From Kribbella soli (GTDB lineage: Bacteria; Actinomycetota; Actinomycetes; Propionibacteriales; Kribbellaceae), in the NCBI RefSeq assembly GCF_004331345.1, contig NZ_SJJZ01000004.1, positions 496,001 through 560,000 of the forward strand: a stretch of DNA of 64,000 bases, given 5' to 3'. A program made the position numbers and the translations under genes. The notes below the pieces were generated by a model. The model was not told the origin of the DNA, searched no databases, and was given only the letters and a program-made list of their open reading frames with translations. This document shows, piece after piece, positions 49,138-58,795 of the stretch (the stretch's first letter is position 1; every line of letters begins with the position of its first letter).

Positions 49138-50786
49138 CGGGCTCCTTCCGGCGTGCGTTGGGTGGACATCCGGGCGACGAACGCGGCCCCGCCCTCGGTC
49201 AGGTTGGTGACCGCCACCTCGCCGCCGCGGCGCCGGCAGATCAGGCGGGTCATCGCGAGGCCGATGCCGCGCTCCCCCTCGGCCGCGGCCTTGGTGGTGA
49301 AGCCGTGCGCGAACACCTCCTGCGCCAACTCGGGTGCGACGCCCGGTCCGGAGTCACGGACCACGATCTCCACGCTCGTCGCGTCCTGCCGGAGCTCGAC
49401 CTCGACCCACGCGGGCGACAGCGGCGTACCGGACTGCGCCGCCGCGTCGACGGCGTTGTCGACCAGGTTGCCGAGGACGGTCGCGATGTCGGCGGACAGC
49501 GCCGGATCGAGGCGCAGCAACGTGGTCCGCTCGGACACCCGGAGCTCGACGCGGCGTTCGGCCGCGAGCGAGGACTTCGCCATCAACAGGGCGGCGACCG
49601 TGGTGTCGTGGACCCGACGGGTCACGGTCAGGTCGAGCGATTCACGATAGCGGTTGAGCGCGCCGACGTAGGTAACCACTTCGTCGTACTCACCAATCTG
49701 GATGAGCCCCGAGATCGTGTGCAGCTGGTTCGCGAACTCGTGCGTCTGCGCTCGCAGCAGCTCGGCGGACGAACGGAACGATCCGAGTTCACGCTCCAGC
49801 TGCGCCAGCTCGGTCCGGTCCCGGAGCGTGGTGACGGATCCGAGCGACCGCCCGTCCTTGGTGACACTCATCCGGTTCATCACGAGCACCCGCCCACGCC
49901 GTACGACGACCGCGTCGCGCGCCTCGTCCTCGCCGGCCAGCACGTCCCGCAGCCGTCCTTCGACGCCCAGCTCCCGCAAGGACTTCCCCACCGCGTTCGA
50001 AGGGAGATCGAGCAGTCGCCGGCCGACGTCGTTCACCAGCGTCACGCGCAAATGCGGGTCCAAGGCAACAACTCCCTCGGCAAGCCCGTACAGCATGGCT
50101 TCCCGGTGCTCCGCCAGCCCCGCGATCTCCCGCGGTTCGAGCCCGAGCGTCTGCCGTTTGATCCGCCGGGCGAGCAACCACGACCCGAGCAGCCCTAGTA
50201 CACAGGCGATTCCGAGATAGATCGCCAGGTACGACGACGCGCCGCGCAACCGCTGCAGTACGGACGGAGCGCGCTCACCGACCATCACGGTCCCGATGTG
50301 GTCGCCGAGGCTCCCGTCCGGGGTGCCGTTCGCGTTCCGGCCCTCGCTGAGCACCGGGACCTGGGCAACAAGCTCCGTCCCGCCGTCGCCGCGCAGCTCA
50401 CCGGACCAGCCGCGACGCTTGTCGCCCGCCTGATCACCGTAGGTGAGATCGCTTCCGATCAGGGTCGGATTGGTTGCCGCGATCACCTTTCCTTCGGAGT
50501 TGGCGACGGTGATCGAGGTGACGCCGGACTGCGCGAGGCTGGTCTGCAGCGCGGGCGCCAGCATCTCCGCGGGCGCCGGGTTCCGGATCCCGAACCGTAG
50601 CGCCGGGCTCGACGACAACTGCTCGGCCAGCAAGGTGACCCGGCGGCCTTCGACCCGGTTGAACGTGGCGGCCGACTGCGCGAGCGAGACCGCGGCGACA
50701 GCGACAAGCACGATCACCACAATCGCCAGCTGCAGCACCAGCAGCTGGCCGGCCAGCGTCGGCCTACGTCCTAGTCGTACCGCCAT
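49134..50786 (-). CDS. Sensor histidine kinase, CitA/DcuS type
   Basis: 550 aa from ATG 50786; the GTG two codons up lies inside the GGAGGT ribosome site. TM1 (about 12-35), extracytoplasmic Cache/PAS sensor (40-170, with ITVANSEGKVIAATNPTLIG), TM2 (about 185-207), PAS domain (225-325), then the SPOB-type phospho-acceptor helix AQTHEFANQLHTISGLIQIG (His) and the HATPase domain (NLVDNAVDAA, DSGPGVAPELAQEVF, GIGLAMTRLICRRRGG). This family senses citrate, malate or fumarate outside the cell. Neighbouring tct genes fit tricarboxylates. Confidence 0.94.
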   Translation of the reverse strand: MAVRLGRRPTLAGQLLVLQLAIVVIVLVAVAAVSLAQSAATFNRVEGRRVTLLAEQLSSSPALRFGIRNPAPAEMLAPALQTSLAQSGVTSITVANSEGKVIAATNPTLIGSDLTYGDQAGDKRRGWSGELRGDGGTELVAQVPVLSEGRNANGTPDGSLGDHIGTVMVGERAPSVLQRLRGASSYLAIYLGIACVLGLLGSWLLARRIKRQTLGLEPREIAGLAEHREAMLYGLAEGVVALDPHLRVTLVNDVGRRLLDLPSNAVGKSLRELGVEGRLRDVLAGEDEARDAVVVRRGRVLVMNRMSVTKDGRSLGSVTTLRDRTELAQLERELGSFRSSAELLRAQTHEFANQLHTISGLIQIGEYDEVVTYVGALNRYRESLDLTVTRRVHDTTVAALLMAKSSLAAERRVELRVSERTTLLRLDPALSADIATVLGNLVDNAVDAAAQSGTPLSPAWVEVELRQDATSVEIVVRDSGPGVAPELAQEVFAHGFTTKAAAEGERGIGLAMTRLICRRRGGEVAVTNLTEGGAAFVARMSTQRTPEGAR

Positions 50787-50968
50787 GTTCACCTCCTCGC
50801 ACGTCCTGCCGCATGATCACCGCTCCAGCGGCCAAGTGCCACACTTCAACCAGGTTCCGCCCGTGACCACAATGAACTCAACCACCGCTGCGGCCACAAC
50901 GCAGACGTCCCCACCACCGGAGGTCCACGATCACTGCCACGTGAACCACTCCCGAAAGGACTCCGCCG

Positions 50969-51976
50969 ATGAGGTCTAGGCCGATGCTCTGGGTCACCAC
51001 GGCGCTGGTGGCGCTGGTGACCGCGACCGCCTGTGGTGCGACCGCGGAAAAATCCGACACATCGAACGCCGACAGCGGAAAGCCGGCCACCGGCCTGCGG
51101 CTGATGGTGCCGAACACCGCGGGCGGCGGGTACGACACCACCGCCCGGACCGCCGCGAAGGTGATGGAGGACGCGAAGATCGCGACCGGTGTGCAGGTGT
51201 TCAACCTGCCCGGCGCCGGCGGCACGGTCGGCCTGCAGCGGATCGTGAACGAGAAGGGCAACGGCAAGCTCGCCATGCAGATGGGGCTCGGCGTGGTCGG
51301 CGCGACGTACACGTCGAAGTCGAAGGCGACGCTCACCCAGACCACCCCGATCGCCAAGATGATCGAGGAGGCCGGCGCGATCGTGGTGCCGAAGAACTCG
51401 CCGTACAAGACGATCCAGGACCTCGTCACCGCCTGGAAGGCGAACCCGAAGGGGCTGGCGGTCGGCGGCGGCTCGTCGCCGGGTGGACCGGACCACCTGC
51501 TGCCGATGCAGCTCGCACAGGCCGTGGGCATCAACCCGAAGGATGTCAACTTCGTCTCGTACGACGGTGGCGGCGAGCTCCTGCCCGCGCTGCTCGGGAG
51601 CAAGATCGCGTTCGGGGCCAGCGGATTCGGCGAGTTCCTGGACCAGGTGGAGAGCGGTCAGGTCCGCGTACTCGCGGTGACCAGCGAGAAGCCGATCGAC
51701 GCACTCAAGGACGTGCCGACGCTGAAGGGTTCCGGGATCGACCTGGTGTTCACCAACTGGCGCGGCATCGTGGCGCCGCCGGAGATCGGCGACGCGGACA
51801 AGAAGGTCTGGATCGACGCGCTGACCAAGATGCACGACTCGCCGCAGTGGAAGGCCGAACTGCAGAAGCACGGCTGGACCGACGCGTTCGTGACCGGTGA
51901 CGAGTTCGGCACGTTCCTCACCGAACAGGACAAGGCCGTCGCCGAGATCCTGACGAAACTGGGTCTGGCGGCATGA
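50969..51976 (+). CDS. tctC: Tripartite tricarboxylate transporter, substrate-binding lipoprotein
   Basis: 335 aa. Signal sequence ending in a lipobox-like TATAC-G (Cys22), then the TctC fold: VPNTAGGGYDTTARTAAKVM, NLPGAGGTVGLQRIVNEK, KGLAVGGGSSPGGPDHLLPM, VSYDGGGELLPALLGSKIAF. It captures a di- or tricarboxylate outside the membrane and delivers it to TctAB. ATG at 50969, 182 bp from the divergent sensor kinase. Its TGA overlaps the tctB start. Confidence 0.94.
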   Translation: MRSRPMLWVTTALVALVTATACGATAEKSDTSNADSGKPATGLRLMVPNTAGGGYDTTARTAAKVMEDAKIATGVQVFNLPGAGGTVGLQRIVNEKGNGKLAMQMGLGVVGATYTSKSKATLTQTTPIAKMIEEAGAIVVPKNSPYKTIQDLVTAWKANPKGLAVGGGSSPGGPDHLLPMQLAQAVGINPKDVNFVSYDGGGELLPALLGSKIAFGASGFGEFLDQVESGQVRVLAVTSEKPIDALKDVPTLKGSGIDLVFTNWRGIVAPPEIGDADKKVWIDALTKMHDSPQWKAELQKHGWTDAFVTGDEFGTFLTEQDKAVAEILTKLGLAA

Positions 51977-52485
51977 GTACCGCCGAGGCTCCCCAAGAGG
52001 CTCGGCGGGACACAGCGCAGTACGGAGTGTGCGGGTTCCTGGCGGTGGTCGGCGTCCTGGTGATCGTCGACGCCGCCCGGATCCAGCACATTGCCAACAG
52101 CAACGATCCGATCGGCCCGAAGCCGGTCCCGATCGTGCTCGGCGTACTGCTGCTCGTGGTCGCCGTGCTGTACGCCGTCGACGTCGCCCGCGGGGGCACC
52201 GGTGCGGCCGAGGAAGGTGAGGACGTCGACGTCACGTCGGCCGTCGACTGGCGCACCGTACTGCTGCTGATCGCCGCGTTCGTGGTGAACCTGGTGCTGA
52301 TCGAGCCGCTGGGCTGGGTGATCAGCGGGACCCTGCTGTTCTGGGGTTCGGCGTTCGCGCTCGGCAGCCGGCACCACATCCGGAACGTGTTCATCGCCGT
52401 CGCGCTGTCGCTGATCACGTTCTACGCGTTCGCGATCGGGCTCGGGGTCAACCTGCCGGCCGGCGTACTGCAAGGGATTCTCTGA
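51973..52485 (+). CDS. tctB: Tripartite tricarboxylate transporter, small membrane subunit
   Basis: 170 aa, four hydrophobic segments ([78 protein letters not shown]). The [12 protein letters not shown] segment and length are typical of TctB, the poorly conserved small subunit. ATG overlaps the tctC stop (ATGA), and its TGA shares one base with the tctA ATG (TGATG), so translation of all three is coupled. Confidence 0.92.
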   Translation: MSTAEAPQEARRDTAQYGVCGFLAVVGVLVIVDAARIQHIANSNDPIGPKPVPIVLGVLLLVVAVLYAVDVARGGTGAAEEGEDVDVTSAVDWRTVLLLIAAFVVNLVLIEPLGWVISGTLLFWGSAFALGSRHHIRNVFIAVALSLITFYAFAIGLGVNLPAGVLQGIL

Positions 52486-53993
52486 TGGACAACCTGACGA
52501 ACCTGCTGAACGGGTTCGGCGACGTCTTGACGCCGATCAACCTGTTGCTAGCACTGCTAGGAGTCACGGTCGGTACGGCGGTCGGCGTACTGCCCGGGAT
52601 CGGGCCGGCGATGACGGTGGCGCTGCTGCTGCCGATCACGTACGGACTCGAGCCGGTGCAGGCGTTCATCATGTTCGCCGGCATCTTCTACGGCGGCATG
52701 TACGGCGGCTCGACCACCTCGATCCTGCTGAACACGCCCGGCGAGTCGTCATCGGTGGTGACGGCGATCGAGGGCAACAAGATGGCACGAGCCGGACGGG
52801 CTGCGCAGGCGCTGGCGACGGCCGCGATCGGGTCGTTCGTGGCCGGGACGATCGGGACGCTGCTGCTGGTGCTGGTCGCGCCGCAGGTGGTGAAGTTCGC
52901 GATCAGTCTGGGTGCGCCGGACTACCTGGCGATCATGCTGCTCGCGTTCGCCGGTGCCACCTCGGTGCTCGGGTCGTCGCGGATCCGCGGGTTCGCGGCG
53001 CTGCTGCTCGGGCTGGTGATCGGGCTGGTCGGGATCGACAAGGTCACCGGCCAGCAGCGGCTGACGCTCGGGATCCCACAGCTTGCCGACGGCATCGATG
53101 TCGTAGTGGTTGCCGTTGGCATCTTTGCGGTCGGCGAGGCGCTCTGGGTCGCGGCGCATCTGCGGCGGAACCCGGGCACGGTCATCCCGGTCGGGCGTCC
53201 GTGGATGGGCAAATCGGACTGGCGTCGCTCGTGGAAGCCGTGGCTGCGCGGTACGGCGTACGGCTTCCCGATCGGTGCGCTGCCGGCCGGTGGTGCGGAA
53301 ATCCCGACTTTCCTCTCGTACGCGACCGAGAAGAAGCTGTCCAAGCACCCGGAGGAGTTCGGGCACGGCGCGATCGAGGGCGTGGCCGGACCGGAGGCCG
53401 CGAACAACGCGTCGGCCGCCGGCACGCTCGTCCCGATGCTCGCACTCGGTCTGCCCACGAATGCGACCGCAGCGGTGATGCTGGCCGCGTTCACGTCGTA
53501 CGGCATCCAGCCCGGACCGCTGCTGTTCCAGCGCGAGCCGAAGCTGGTGTGGGCGCTGATCGCGAGCCTGTTCATCGGCAACCTGTTCCTGCTGCTGCTC
53601 AACCTGCCGCTCGCGCCGGCCTGGGCGAAGCTGCTGCAGATCCCCCGCCCGTACCTGTACGCCGGGATCATCTTCTTCGCCTCGATGGGCGCGTACGCCG
53701 TGAACGCGCAGCCGCTCGACCTACTGCTGCTCCTGGTGCTCGGTCTGCTCGGGTTCGCGATGCGCCGCTTCGGGCTGCCCGTGCTGCCGCTGATCATCGG
53801 CGTGATCCTCGGACCGATCGCCGAGCGGCAGGCCCGGATGGCGCTGCAGCTGTCCAACGGCGACGTCTCGGGGCTGATCGGCGGTCCGGTCGCGTACGTG
53901 ATCTACGCCGTGATCCTGCTGATGATCGCCTGGCCGCTGATCGCCAGACTCCGCCGGAAAATTATGACGAAAGATGTCGTATATACCGGCTGA
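52485..53993 (+). CDS. tctA: Tripartite tricarboxylate transporter, large membrane subunit
   Basis: 502 aa, about 12 hydrophobic segments. TctA hallmarks: [40 protein letters not shown], the G-x-x-P-x-G-A-E-I-P-T pattern in [20 protein letters not shown], and [18 protein letters not shown]. It forms the sodium-dependent channel of the carboxylate importer with TctB. It is the last gene of tctCBA and ends 10 bp before the EVE-protein start. Confidence 0.95.
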   Translation: MDNLTNLLNGFGDVLTPINLLLALLGVTVGTAVGVLPGIGPAMTVALLLPITYGLEPVQAFIMFAGIFYGGMYGGSTTSILLNTPGESSSVVTAIEGNKMARAGRAAQALATAAIGSFVAGTIGTLLLVLVAPQVVKFAISLGAPDYLAIMLLAFAGATSVLGSSRIRGFAALLLGLVIGLVGIDKVTGQQRLTLGIPQLADGIDVVVVAVGIFAVGEALWVAAHLRRNPGTVIPVGRPWMGKSDWRRSWKPWLRGTAYGFPIGALPAGGAEIPTFLSYATEKKLSKHPEEFGHGAIEGVAGPEAANNASAAGTLVPMLALGLPTNATAAVMLAAFTSYGIQPGPLLFQREPKLVWALIASLFIGNLFLLLLNLPLAPAWAKLLQIPRPYLYAGIIFFASMGAYAVNAQPLDLLLLLVLGLLGFAMRRFGLPVLPLIIGVILGPIAERQARMALQLSNGDVSGLIGGPVAYVIYAVILLMIAWPLIARLRRKIMTKDVVYTG

Positions 53994-54003
53994 CAGTAGA
54001 TCC

Positions 54004-54438
54004 ATGAACGATCTGCACAGAGCCTGGCTGGGTGTGGTCTCCGCGGACCACACCCAGCGGGCCGTCGAAGGCGGTTTCATCCAGCTCAACCACGGCAAGC
54101 GGTACGGCGTCGCGCGGCTGCGCCAGGGTGACGGGTTCGCGATCTACTCGCCGACCGAGAAGTATCGCGACAAGACACCGCTCCGGGCGTTCACAGCACT
54201 CGGAGTAGTCGCCGACGACGCGCCGTACCAGGCCGAGCCGATGTCGATGGGTGAACGCGGCACGATCCAGCCGTGGCGGCGGCGGATCGAGTTCCTGCCC
54301 GTCCACCGCGCGGCGCTCCGCGAGGTCGATCTGAAGCTGACCCGGGCGCCGAACTGGGGCTACCAGCTCCGCCGCGGCCTGGTCCCGCTCGAACCGGACG
54401 ATTTCGAGGCGCTTCGGGAGGTCATGTCAATTTCGTGA
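54004..54438 (+). CDS. EVE-domain (UPF0310) protein
   Basis: 144 aa. A single PUA-like EVE domain: AWLGVVSADHTQRAVEGGFI, FAIYSPTEKYRDKTPLRAFT, IQPWRRRIEFLP, NWGYQLRRGLVPLEPDDF. EVE domains bind modified bases in DNA or RNA and are frequent in restriction and defence settings, though stand-alone chromosomal copies like this are of unknown role. ATG 54004 chosen; a possible ATG at 53974 lies inside tctA. No strong ribosome site, so translation may follow from tctA. Confidence 0.88.
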   Translation: MNDLHRAWLGVVSADHTQRAVEGGFIQLNHGKRYGVARLRQGDGFAIYSPTEKYRDKTPLRAFTALGVVADDAPYQAEPMSMGERGTIQPWRRRIEFLPVHRAALREVDLKLTRAPNWGYQLRRGLVPLEPDDFEALREVMSIS

Positions 54439-54459
54439 GGTCGCGTCCGACGTAGGGGT

Positions 54460-55761
54460 ATGACGACGACATTCAGGCGGTTGCTGATCAACACGTTGGT
54501 GGCGAACGTGACGACCACGTTCCTGAGCTTCGGCTTCGCCTTCTGGGTCTACCTGGTGACGCATTCGGTACTCGCCGCGTCGCTCGTCTCCGGCGTCTCG
54601 ATGCTGATCGGCGCCGCCTCCGGCACCATCTTCGGCGCGGTCGTCGACTCGCACCGCAAGAAGACCGCGATGGCGCTGTCCACCTCGATCACCGGCGTCG
54701 CCTTCGCACTCGCCGGCATCCTGTACGTCGCCGTCGGCCGGCAGCTCACCAACTGGCACGGGCCGTGGTTCTGGGCGTTCACGCTGCTGGTCCTGATCGG
54801 CAGCACGGCCGGCCAACTCCGCAGCATCGCGCTCTCGACCGCCGTCACGTTGCTCGTCCCGGCCGACCGCCGCGACAAGGCGAACGGTCTCGTCGGCACG
54901 GTCAACGGCGTCGCGCACCTGATCACCAGCGTCCTCAGCGGCCTGTCGGTCGGTTTCGTCGGCATGGGCGGCACGGTCGCGATCGCGGTCGTGTTCACCG
55001 CCGCCGTACTCGTCCACCTGCTGCTCGCGATCCACCTCGACGAGCCGCGGCCCGAGCACCACGAGCGGACCCGGATCGACATCCGGAGCGCGTGGCAGAC
55101 GATGCGCGCCGTACCCGGACTGCTTCCGCTGGTCCTGTTCAGCACGTTCAACAACCTGATCATGGGCGTCTTCATGGCGCTGATGGACCCGTACGGCCTG
55201 AACCTGTTCTCGGTCCAGTCCTGGGGCCTTGTGCTCGGCATCACCAGCATCGGATTCATCGCCGGCGGTGCGCTCGTGGCCCGCTTCGGGCTCGGCCGTT
55301 CCCCGCTGCGGCTGCTGATGCTGGCGAACGTGGGGATCGCGGTGGTCGGTCTGGGTACGGCGGCGCGCGAGTGGCAGTCGCTGCTGGTACTGGGCATGTT
55401 CGGCTTCATGCTGGTGATCCCGATCGCCGAGGCGGCCGAGCAGACGATCCTGCAGCGGATGGTCCCGTTCGAGAAGCAGGGCCGCGTGTTCGGGTTCGCG
55501 CAGAGCATCGAGACCGCGTCCACACCGATCGCCGCCTTCGCCATCGGCCCGGCAGCGCAGTTCCTGCTCATCCCCTACATGGACTCCACGGCCGGCCGCA
55601 CCACCTTCGGCTGGCTGCTCGGCGACGGCCAGGCTCGCGGCATCGCCCTCGCCTTCGTCGCCGCAAGCCTCCTGATGCTGATCGTCGTACTCCTGGCCTT
55701 CCTGAGCGCCGCCTATCGCCGCCTAACCCTCAGCTACGAGTCCCAACTGGTGCCTGCCTAG
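54460..55761 (+). CDS. MFS transporter, macrolide-efflux (MFS_3) type
   Basis: 433 aa, about 12 hydrophobic segments. TFLSFGFAFWVYLVTHSVLA, loop 2-3 IFGAVVDSHRKKTAMALSTS, LVPADRRDKANGLVGTVNGV, and EQTILQRMVPFEKQGRVFGF (the VPxxxQGRVFG signature of MFS_3 macrolide exporters). Export of an unknown compound by proton exchange is likely. ATG at 54460, 21 bp after the EVE gene. The stop overlaps the convergent DUF6228 gene by 4 bp. Confidence 0.9.
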   Translation: MTTTFRRLLINTLVANVTTTFLSFGFAFWVYLVTHSVLAASLVSGVSMLIGAASGTIFGAVVDSHRKKTAMALSTSITGVAFALAGILYVAVGRQLTNWHGPWFWAFTLLVLIGSTAGQLRSIALSTAVTLLVPADRRDKANGLVGTVNGVAHLITSVLSGLSVGFVGMGGTVAIAVVFTAAVLVHLLLAIHLDEPRPEHHERTRIDIRSAWQTMRAVPGLLPLVLFSTFNNLIMGVFMALMDPYGLNLFSVQSWGLVLGITSIGFIAGGALVARFGLGRSPLRLLMLANVGIAVVGLGTAAREWQSLLVLGMFGFMLVIPIAEAAEQTILQRMVPFEKQGRVFGFAQSIETASTPIAAFAIGPAAQFLLIPYMDSTAGRTTFGWLLGDGQARGIALAFVAASLLMLIVVLLAFLSAAYRRLTLSYESQLVPA

Positions 55762-56201
55762 TCGGTGAGCGCATGCAGATCCCGAGCGAAGGCGTCGAGG
55801 TCCTCCGGCGAGAGGACCAACGTCGTCTCGACCGTCCAGGGCCGGTGCCGGAAACCACCACCGTCCTGCAGTTTGATCCAGAGGACGAAGTGGTCCGGGC
55901 CCAGCGCCGGTCGGGGGCCACGGACGAGTTCGAGCCGCATCCCGCTGGACAACCCCCAGACTGCGGAGGAGTTGTTCCAGTCACGCCAGGTCGCGACAGC
56001 CTGGTCGAAGAACTCAACCAAGCCGGCGTAGTCCTGGTGGAGGTCGAGCCTGCTGGTTGCGGTGAGTTGCCGGATCCGAAGCTCGGCCTGCAGGTACCGG
56101 CGCTTCTCTCGACGCAAGTGCTCCGGGGCTCTGTCCGACGGCCACCGAACGGCGGTCAGCCGGAGGTACTCGTCTGGCTTTCCGATCGTGATGGACTTCA
56201 T
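55758..56201 (-). CDS. DUF6228 protein
   Basis: 147 aa, cytoplasmic. MKSITIGKPDEYLRLTAVRW start, LHQDYAGLVEFFDQAVATWR then a W-G-L-x-S-G-M-R-L segment, and TVETTLVLSPEDLDAFARDL end. The pattern fits DUF6228, a small actinobacterial family of unknown function whose layout resembles immunity or ligand-binding proteins. Divergent from the AlkZ-like gene with 28 bp between the starts. Confidence 0.72.
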   Translation of the reverse strand: MKSITIGKPDEYLRLTAVRWPSDRAPEHLRREKRRYLQAELRIRQLTATSRLDLHQDYAGLVEFFDQAVATWRDWNNSSAVWGLSSGMRLELVRGPRPALGPDHFVLWIKLQDGGGFRHRPWTVETTLVLSPEDLDAFARDLHALTD

Positions 56202-56229
56202 AGGCCCAGTGTCGCGCTATGTTCGACGA

Positions 56230-57543
56230 ATGGCGGCCGTTGGAGATGAGGTCTCGCGGGCTGAGGCGCGGCGGATTGCGTTGGGTGCGCAGGGGTTTGG
56301 GGAGCCGCGCGGGCGTGGTGATGTGCGGCGGGCGATCGGGCGGGTCGGCGTACTGCAATTGGACTCGGTGAATGTGTTGTGCCGATCGCATTATCTGCCG
56401 GTGTTCTCGCGGGTGGGGAACTATTCGCGGGCGGCCCTGGACGAGATGAGTTGGGGCGCGGACCGGGAGTTGTTCGAGTACTTCTGGGGTCACAAGGCTG
56501 CGTTGCTCCCGTTGACGACGTACCCGTTGATGCGGTGGCGGATGCGGGCGGCTGAGCGGCAGGTGTGGGACGAGGAGCTGAGCCCGGACGTGACCGCGCC
56601 GTGGTCGGTCGTCGCGGGAATGCGCCGGCTGACGGCGGAGCGGCCCGGGTACGTCGACCAAGTCCTGCAGCTCGTGACGGAGCAGGGGCCGCTGACCGCG
56701 GGCGAGGCGAGTCCGGACGGCGTACGGCGCAAGCGCACCGATGCCGATCCGGATCCGACGACCGGCAAGATGTGGAACTGGCAGGACGCGAAGATCGCGA
56801 TCGAGTACCTGTTCTGCACGGGCCAGGTGACGATCGCGGGTCGTCGGCACTTCGAGCGGATCTACGATCTGACCGAACGCGTGCTGCCCGCCGACGTACT
56901 CAACGCTCCGGAGCCGACCGCCGCCGAGGCTCGCCGGGAGCTGGTCCGGATCGCGGCGCGCGGTCTGGGGGTCGCGACGCTGAAGGAACTTTGCGGCGGC
57001 AGCGGCCAGGCGCACTTTCCGTTGCCTGCAGCAACCGGTCGCGAGGTGATCGGTGAACTGGTCGAGGCGGGCGACCTGGTCCCGGTCCGCGTCGAGGGCG
57101 TGAAGCAGCAGGCGTACCGCTGGCACGAAGCGAAGGACCGCCCGATCGATGCGCAGGCGCTGCTCTCCCCGTTCGACCCACTGATCTGGAACCGCGACCG
57201 CACCGATCACCTGTTCGACTTCTTCTACCGGATCAGCATCTACACCCCCGCCCCACAACGCATCCACGGCTATTACGTCCTGCCGTTCCTCCTCGGCGAC
57301 CAACTGGTCGCCCGAGTAGACCTCAAAGCCGACCGCCAAACCTCAACGCTCGTCGTCCCCACCCTCACCCCCGAACCAGACGCCCCCGACTTCACCGAGC
57401 AACTAGCCACCGAACTCCACCTGATGGCGGACTGGCTCGACCTCGACCACATCCGGATCACCGCCACCGGCCCTGTCGGCCGCGCTTTGGGCCAGGCCCT
57501 CTCCGGCGCAACTCAGAACCGGTCACGCCCGCGGGCCAAGTAA
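56230..57543 (+). CDS. Winged-helix DNA glycosylase, YcaQ/AlkZ-like (HTH_42)
   Basis: 437 aa from ATG 56230; the upstream frame is the antisense of DUF6228 and not coding. Three winged-helix domains of the HTH_42 family: VSRAEARRIALGAQGFGEPR, IGRVGVLQLDSVNVLCRSHY, ELFEYFWGHKAALLPLTTYP, and LLSPFDPLIWNRDRTDHLFD. YcaQ-like members remove DNA interstrand crosslinks or bulky alkyl adducts, and AlkZ relatives give self-resistance to genotoxins. Subfamily length and LQLDSVN motif favour the YcaQ-like branch. The 3' end overlaps the convergent cyclase gene by 21 bp. Confidence 0.9.
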   Translation: MAAVGDEVSRAEARRIALGAQGFGEPRGRGDVRRAIGRVGVLQLDSVNVLCRSHYLPVFSRVGNYSRAALDEMSWGADRELFEYFWGHKAALLPLTTYPLMRWRMRAAERQVWDEELSPDVTAPWSVVAGMRRLTAERPGYVDQVLQLVTEQGPLTAGEASPDGVRRKRTDADPDPTTGKMWNWQDAKIAIEYLFCTGQVTIAGRRHFERIYDLTERVLPADVLNAPEPTAAEARRELVRIAARGLGVATLKELCGGSGQAHFPLPAATGREVIGELVEAGDLVPVRVEGVKQQAYRWHEAKDRPIDAQALLSPFDPLIWNRDRTDHLFDFFYRISIYTPAPQRIHGYYVLPFLLGDQLVARVDLKADRQTSTLVVPTLTPEPDAPDFTEQLATELHLMADWLDLDHIRITATGPVGRALGQALSGATQNRSRPRAK

Positions 57544-58734
57544 GAGCCAGGCGGGCGTCGGGCCCTTGCCCTTCAGGTCGATCACGCCGCGCTCCTCGAA
57601 GCGGTACCGATCACACAGGCGGTCGTAGACCCGTGACGAGACCTGGATCGAGCCGGGCACACCATGGCTCTCCAGCCGGCTCGCGGTGTTGACCGTGTCA
57701 CCCCACAGGTCGTAGCTGAACTTGCGCTGCCCTATGACGCCGGCGACGACCGGACCGGTGTCCATGCCGATCCGCAACTTCACGGTGTCGAGGCCGGTCA
57801 GCCTCTGGCTGACCTCCACCATGGCGAGCGCCATCTCGGCGACAGCCTCGCAATGATCGTCCCGCGGCGTCGGAACGCCACCCGCCACCATGTAGGCGTC
57901 GCCGATGGTCTTGATCTTCTCCAGGCGGTGATCATCGGCAAGCCGGTCGAAGGCGGTGAAGACCTGGTCGAGCAGCTTCACCACCTCCTCCGGCGGTAGC
58001 CGGACCGCCAGCGGCGTGAAGTCCACGATGTCGGCGAAGAGCACGGTCGCCTCGGAGAACCGGTCGGCGATGACCCCGTCGTGGCGCTTGAGACGGGTCG
58101 CGACAGCGGCGGGCAGGACGTTCAGAAGCAGGCGTTCCGACCGTTCGTGCTCTCGATCGCGCTCTCGGACGAAGTACCGCAGGAGCAAGTAGGCGACCAG
58201 CGACGGCCCCGTCACGTTCGCGACGAAGAACGCGGTCTGCACGCCATCGGGAATCGCGGTCGGCTCGAGCAGCGGATCGATGGCAGCAGATACGGCCAAC
58301 AGGGCGAGGTATCCGGCGAACCAGCCCACCGCTCCGCGGCCTCCAACGAACAGGACCGCGCCGAGCGACGGCCAGAGACCCCAGAGCGACACGGCGCTCG
58401 AGGCGGCGAACCCGCCGAGCGACCACTGGAGGGCGAAAGGGAGCAGAAGCATGAGCGTCAGCTGGAACGTCCGGAACGGGACGTAGCGCCGCGTCCGCGC
58501 GAACCAGACCAGCGAAGCGATCGTCACGACGAGATAGCCCGCGGGAATCAACGTCGGGATCGGCAGACCGAGAGCGAGGTACGTGACCACCCACAGTGGC
58601 GTGAGGACGCAGATGAGGGACGTCGACAACACGAGCGTCGATCGCCGGAGGCGTTCGTCCTCGGCGTCGCCGTCGACGGTGCCGAGCGCTGCGAGCCGCT
58701 GGATCAGCGGCGATCGCTCCCGGCGGTTCGTCAT
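57523..58734 (-). CDS. Class III adenylate/guanylate cyclase, membrane-bound
   Basis: 403 aa. Six hydrophobic segments (about 35-190) precede a cyclase homology domain (about 210-400). Catalytic features: ATVLFADIVDFTPLAVRLPP (first metal Asp), EKIKTIGDAYMVAGGVPTP (second metal Asp and the purine-binding K), LRIGMDTGPVVAGVIGQRKF, and DLWGDTVNTASRLESHGVPG (D-x-x-G-x-x-V-N-x-A-x-R, transition-state Asn/Arg). All required residues seem present. It makes cAMP or cGMP; the K/D pair favours adenylate cyclase. ATG at 58734. Signal unknown. Confidence 0.93.
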   Translation of the reverse strand: MTNRRERSPLIQRLAALGTVDGDAEDERLRRSTLVLSTSLICVLTPLWVVTYLALGLPIPTLIPAGYLVVTIASLVWFARTRRYVPFRTFQLTLMLLLPFALQWSLGGFAASSAVSLWGLWPSLGAVLFVGGRGAVGWFAGYLALLAVSAAIDPLLEPTAIPDGVQTAFFVANVTGPSLVAYLLLRYFVRERDREHERSERLLLNVLPAAVATRLKRHDGVIADRFSEATVLFADIVDFTPLAVRLPPEEVVKLLDQVFTAFDRLADDHRLEKIKTIGDAYMVAGGVPTPRDDHCEAVAEMALAMVEVSQRLTGLDTVKLRIGMDTGPVVAGVIGQRKFSYDLWGDTVNTASRLESHGVPGSIQVSSRVYDRLCDRYRFEERGVIDLKGKGPTPAWLLLGPRA

Positions 58735-58795
58735 GGTCCGGTCACGCCTCTCATCGTGACAGGAGCGCGCGGCCGCACGCCAGGGTCCGGTTGTC

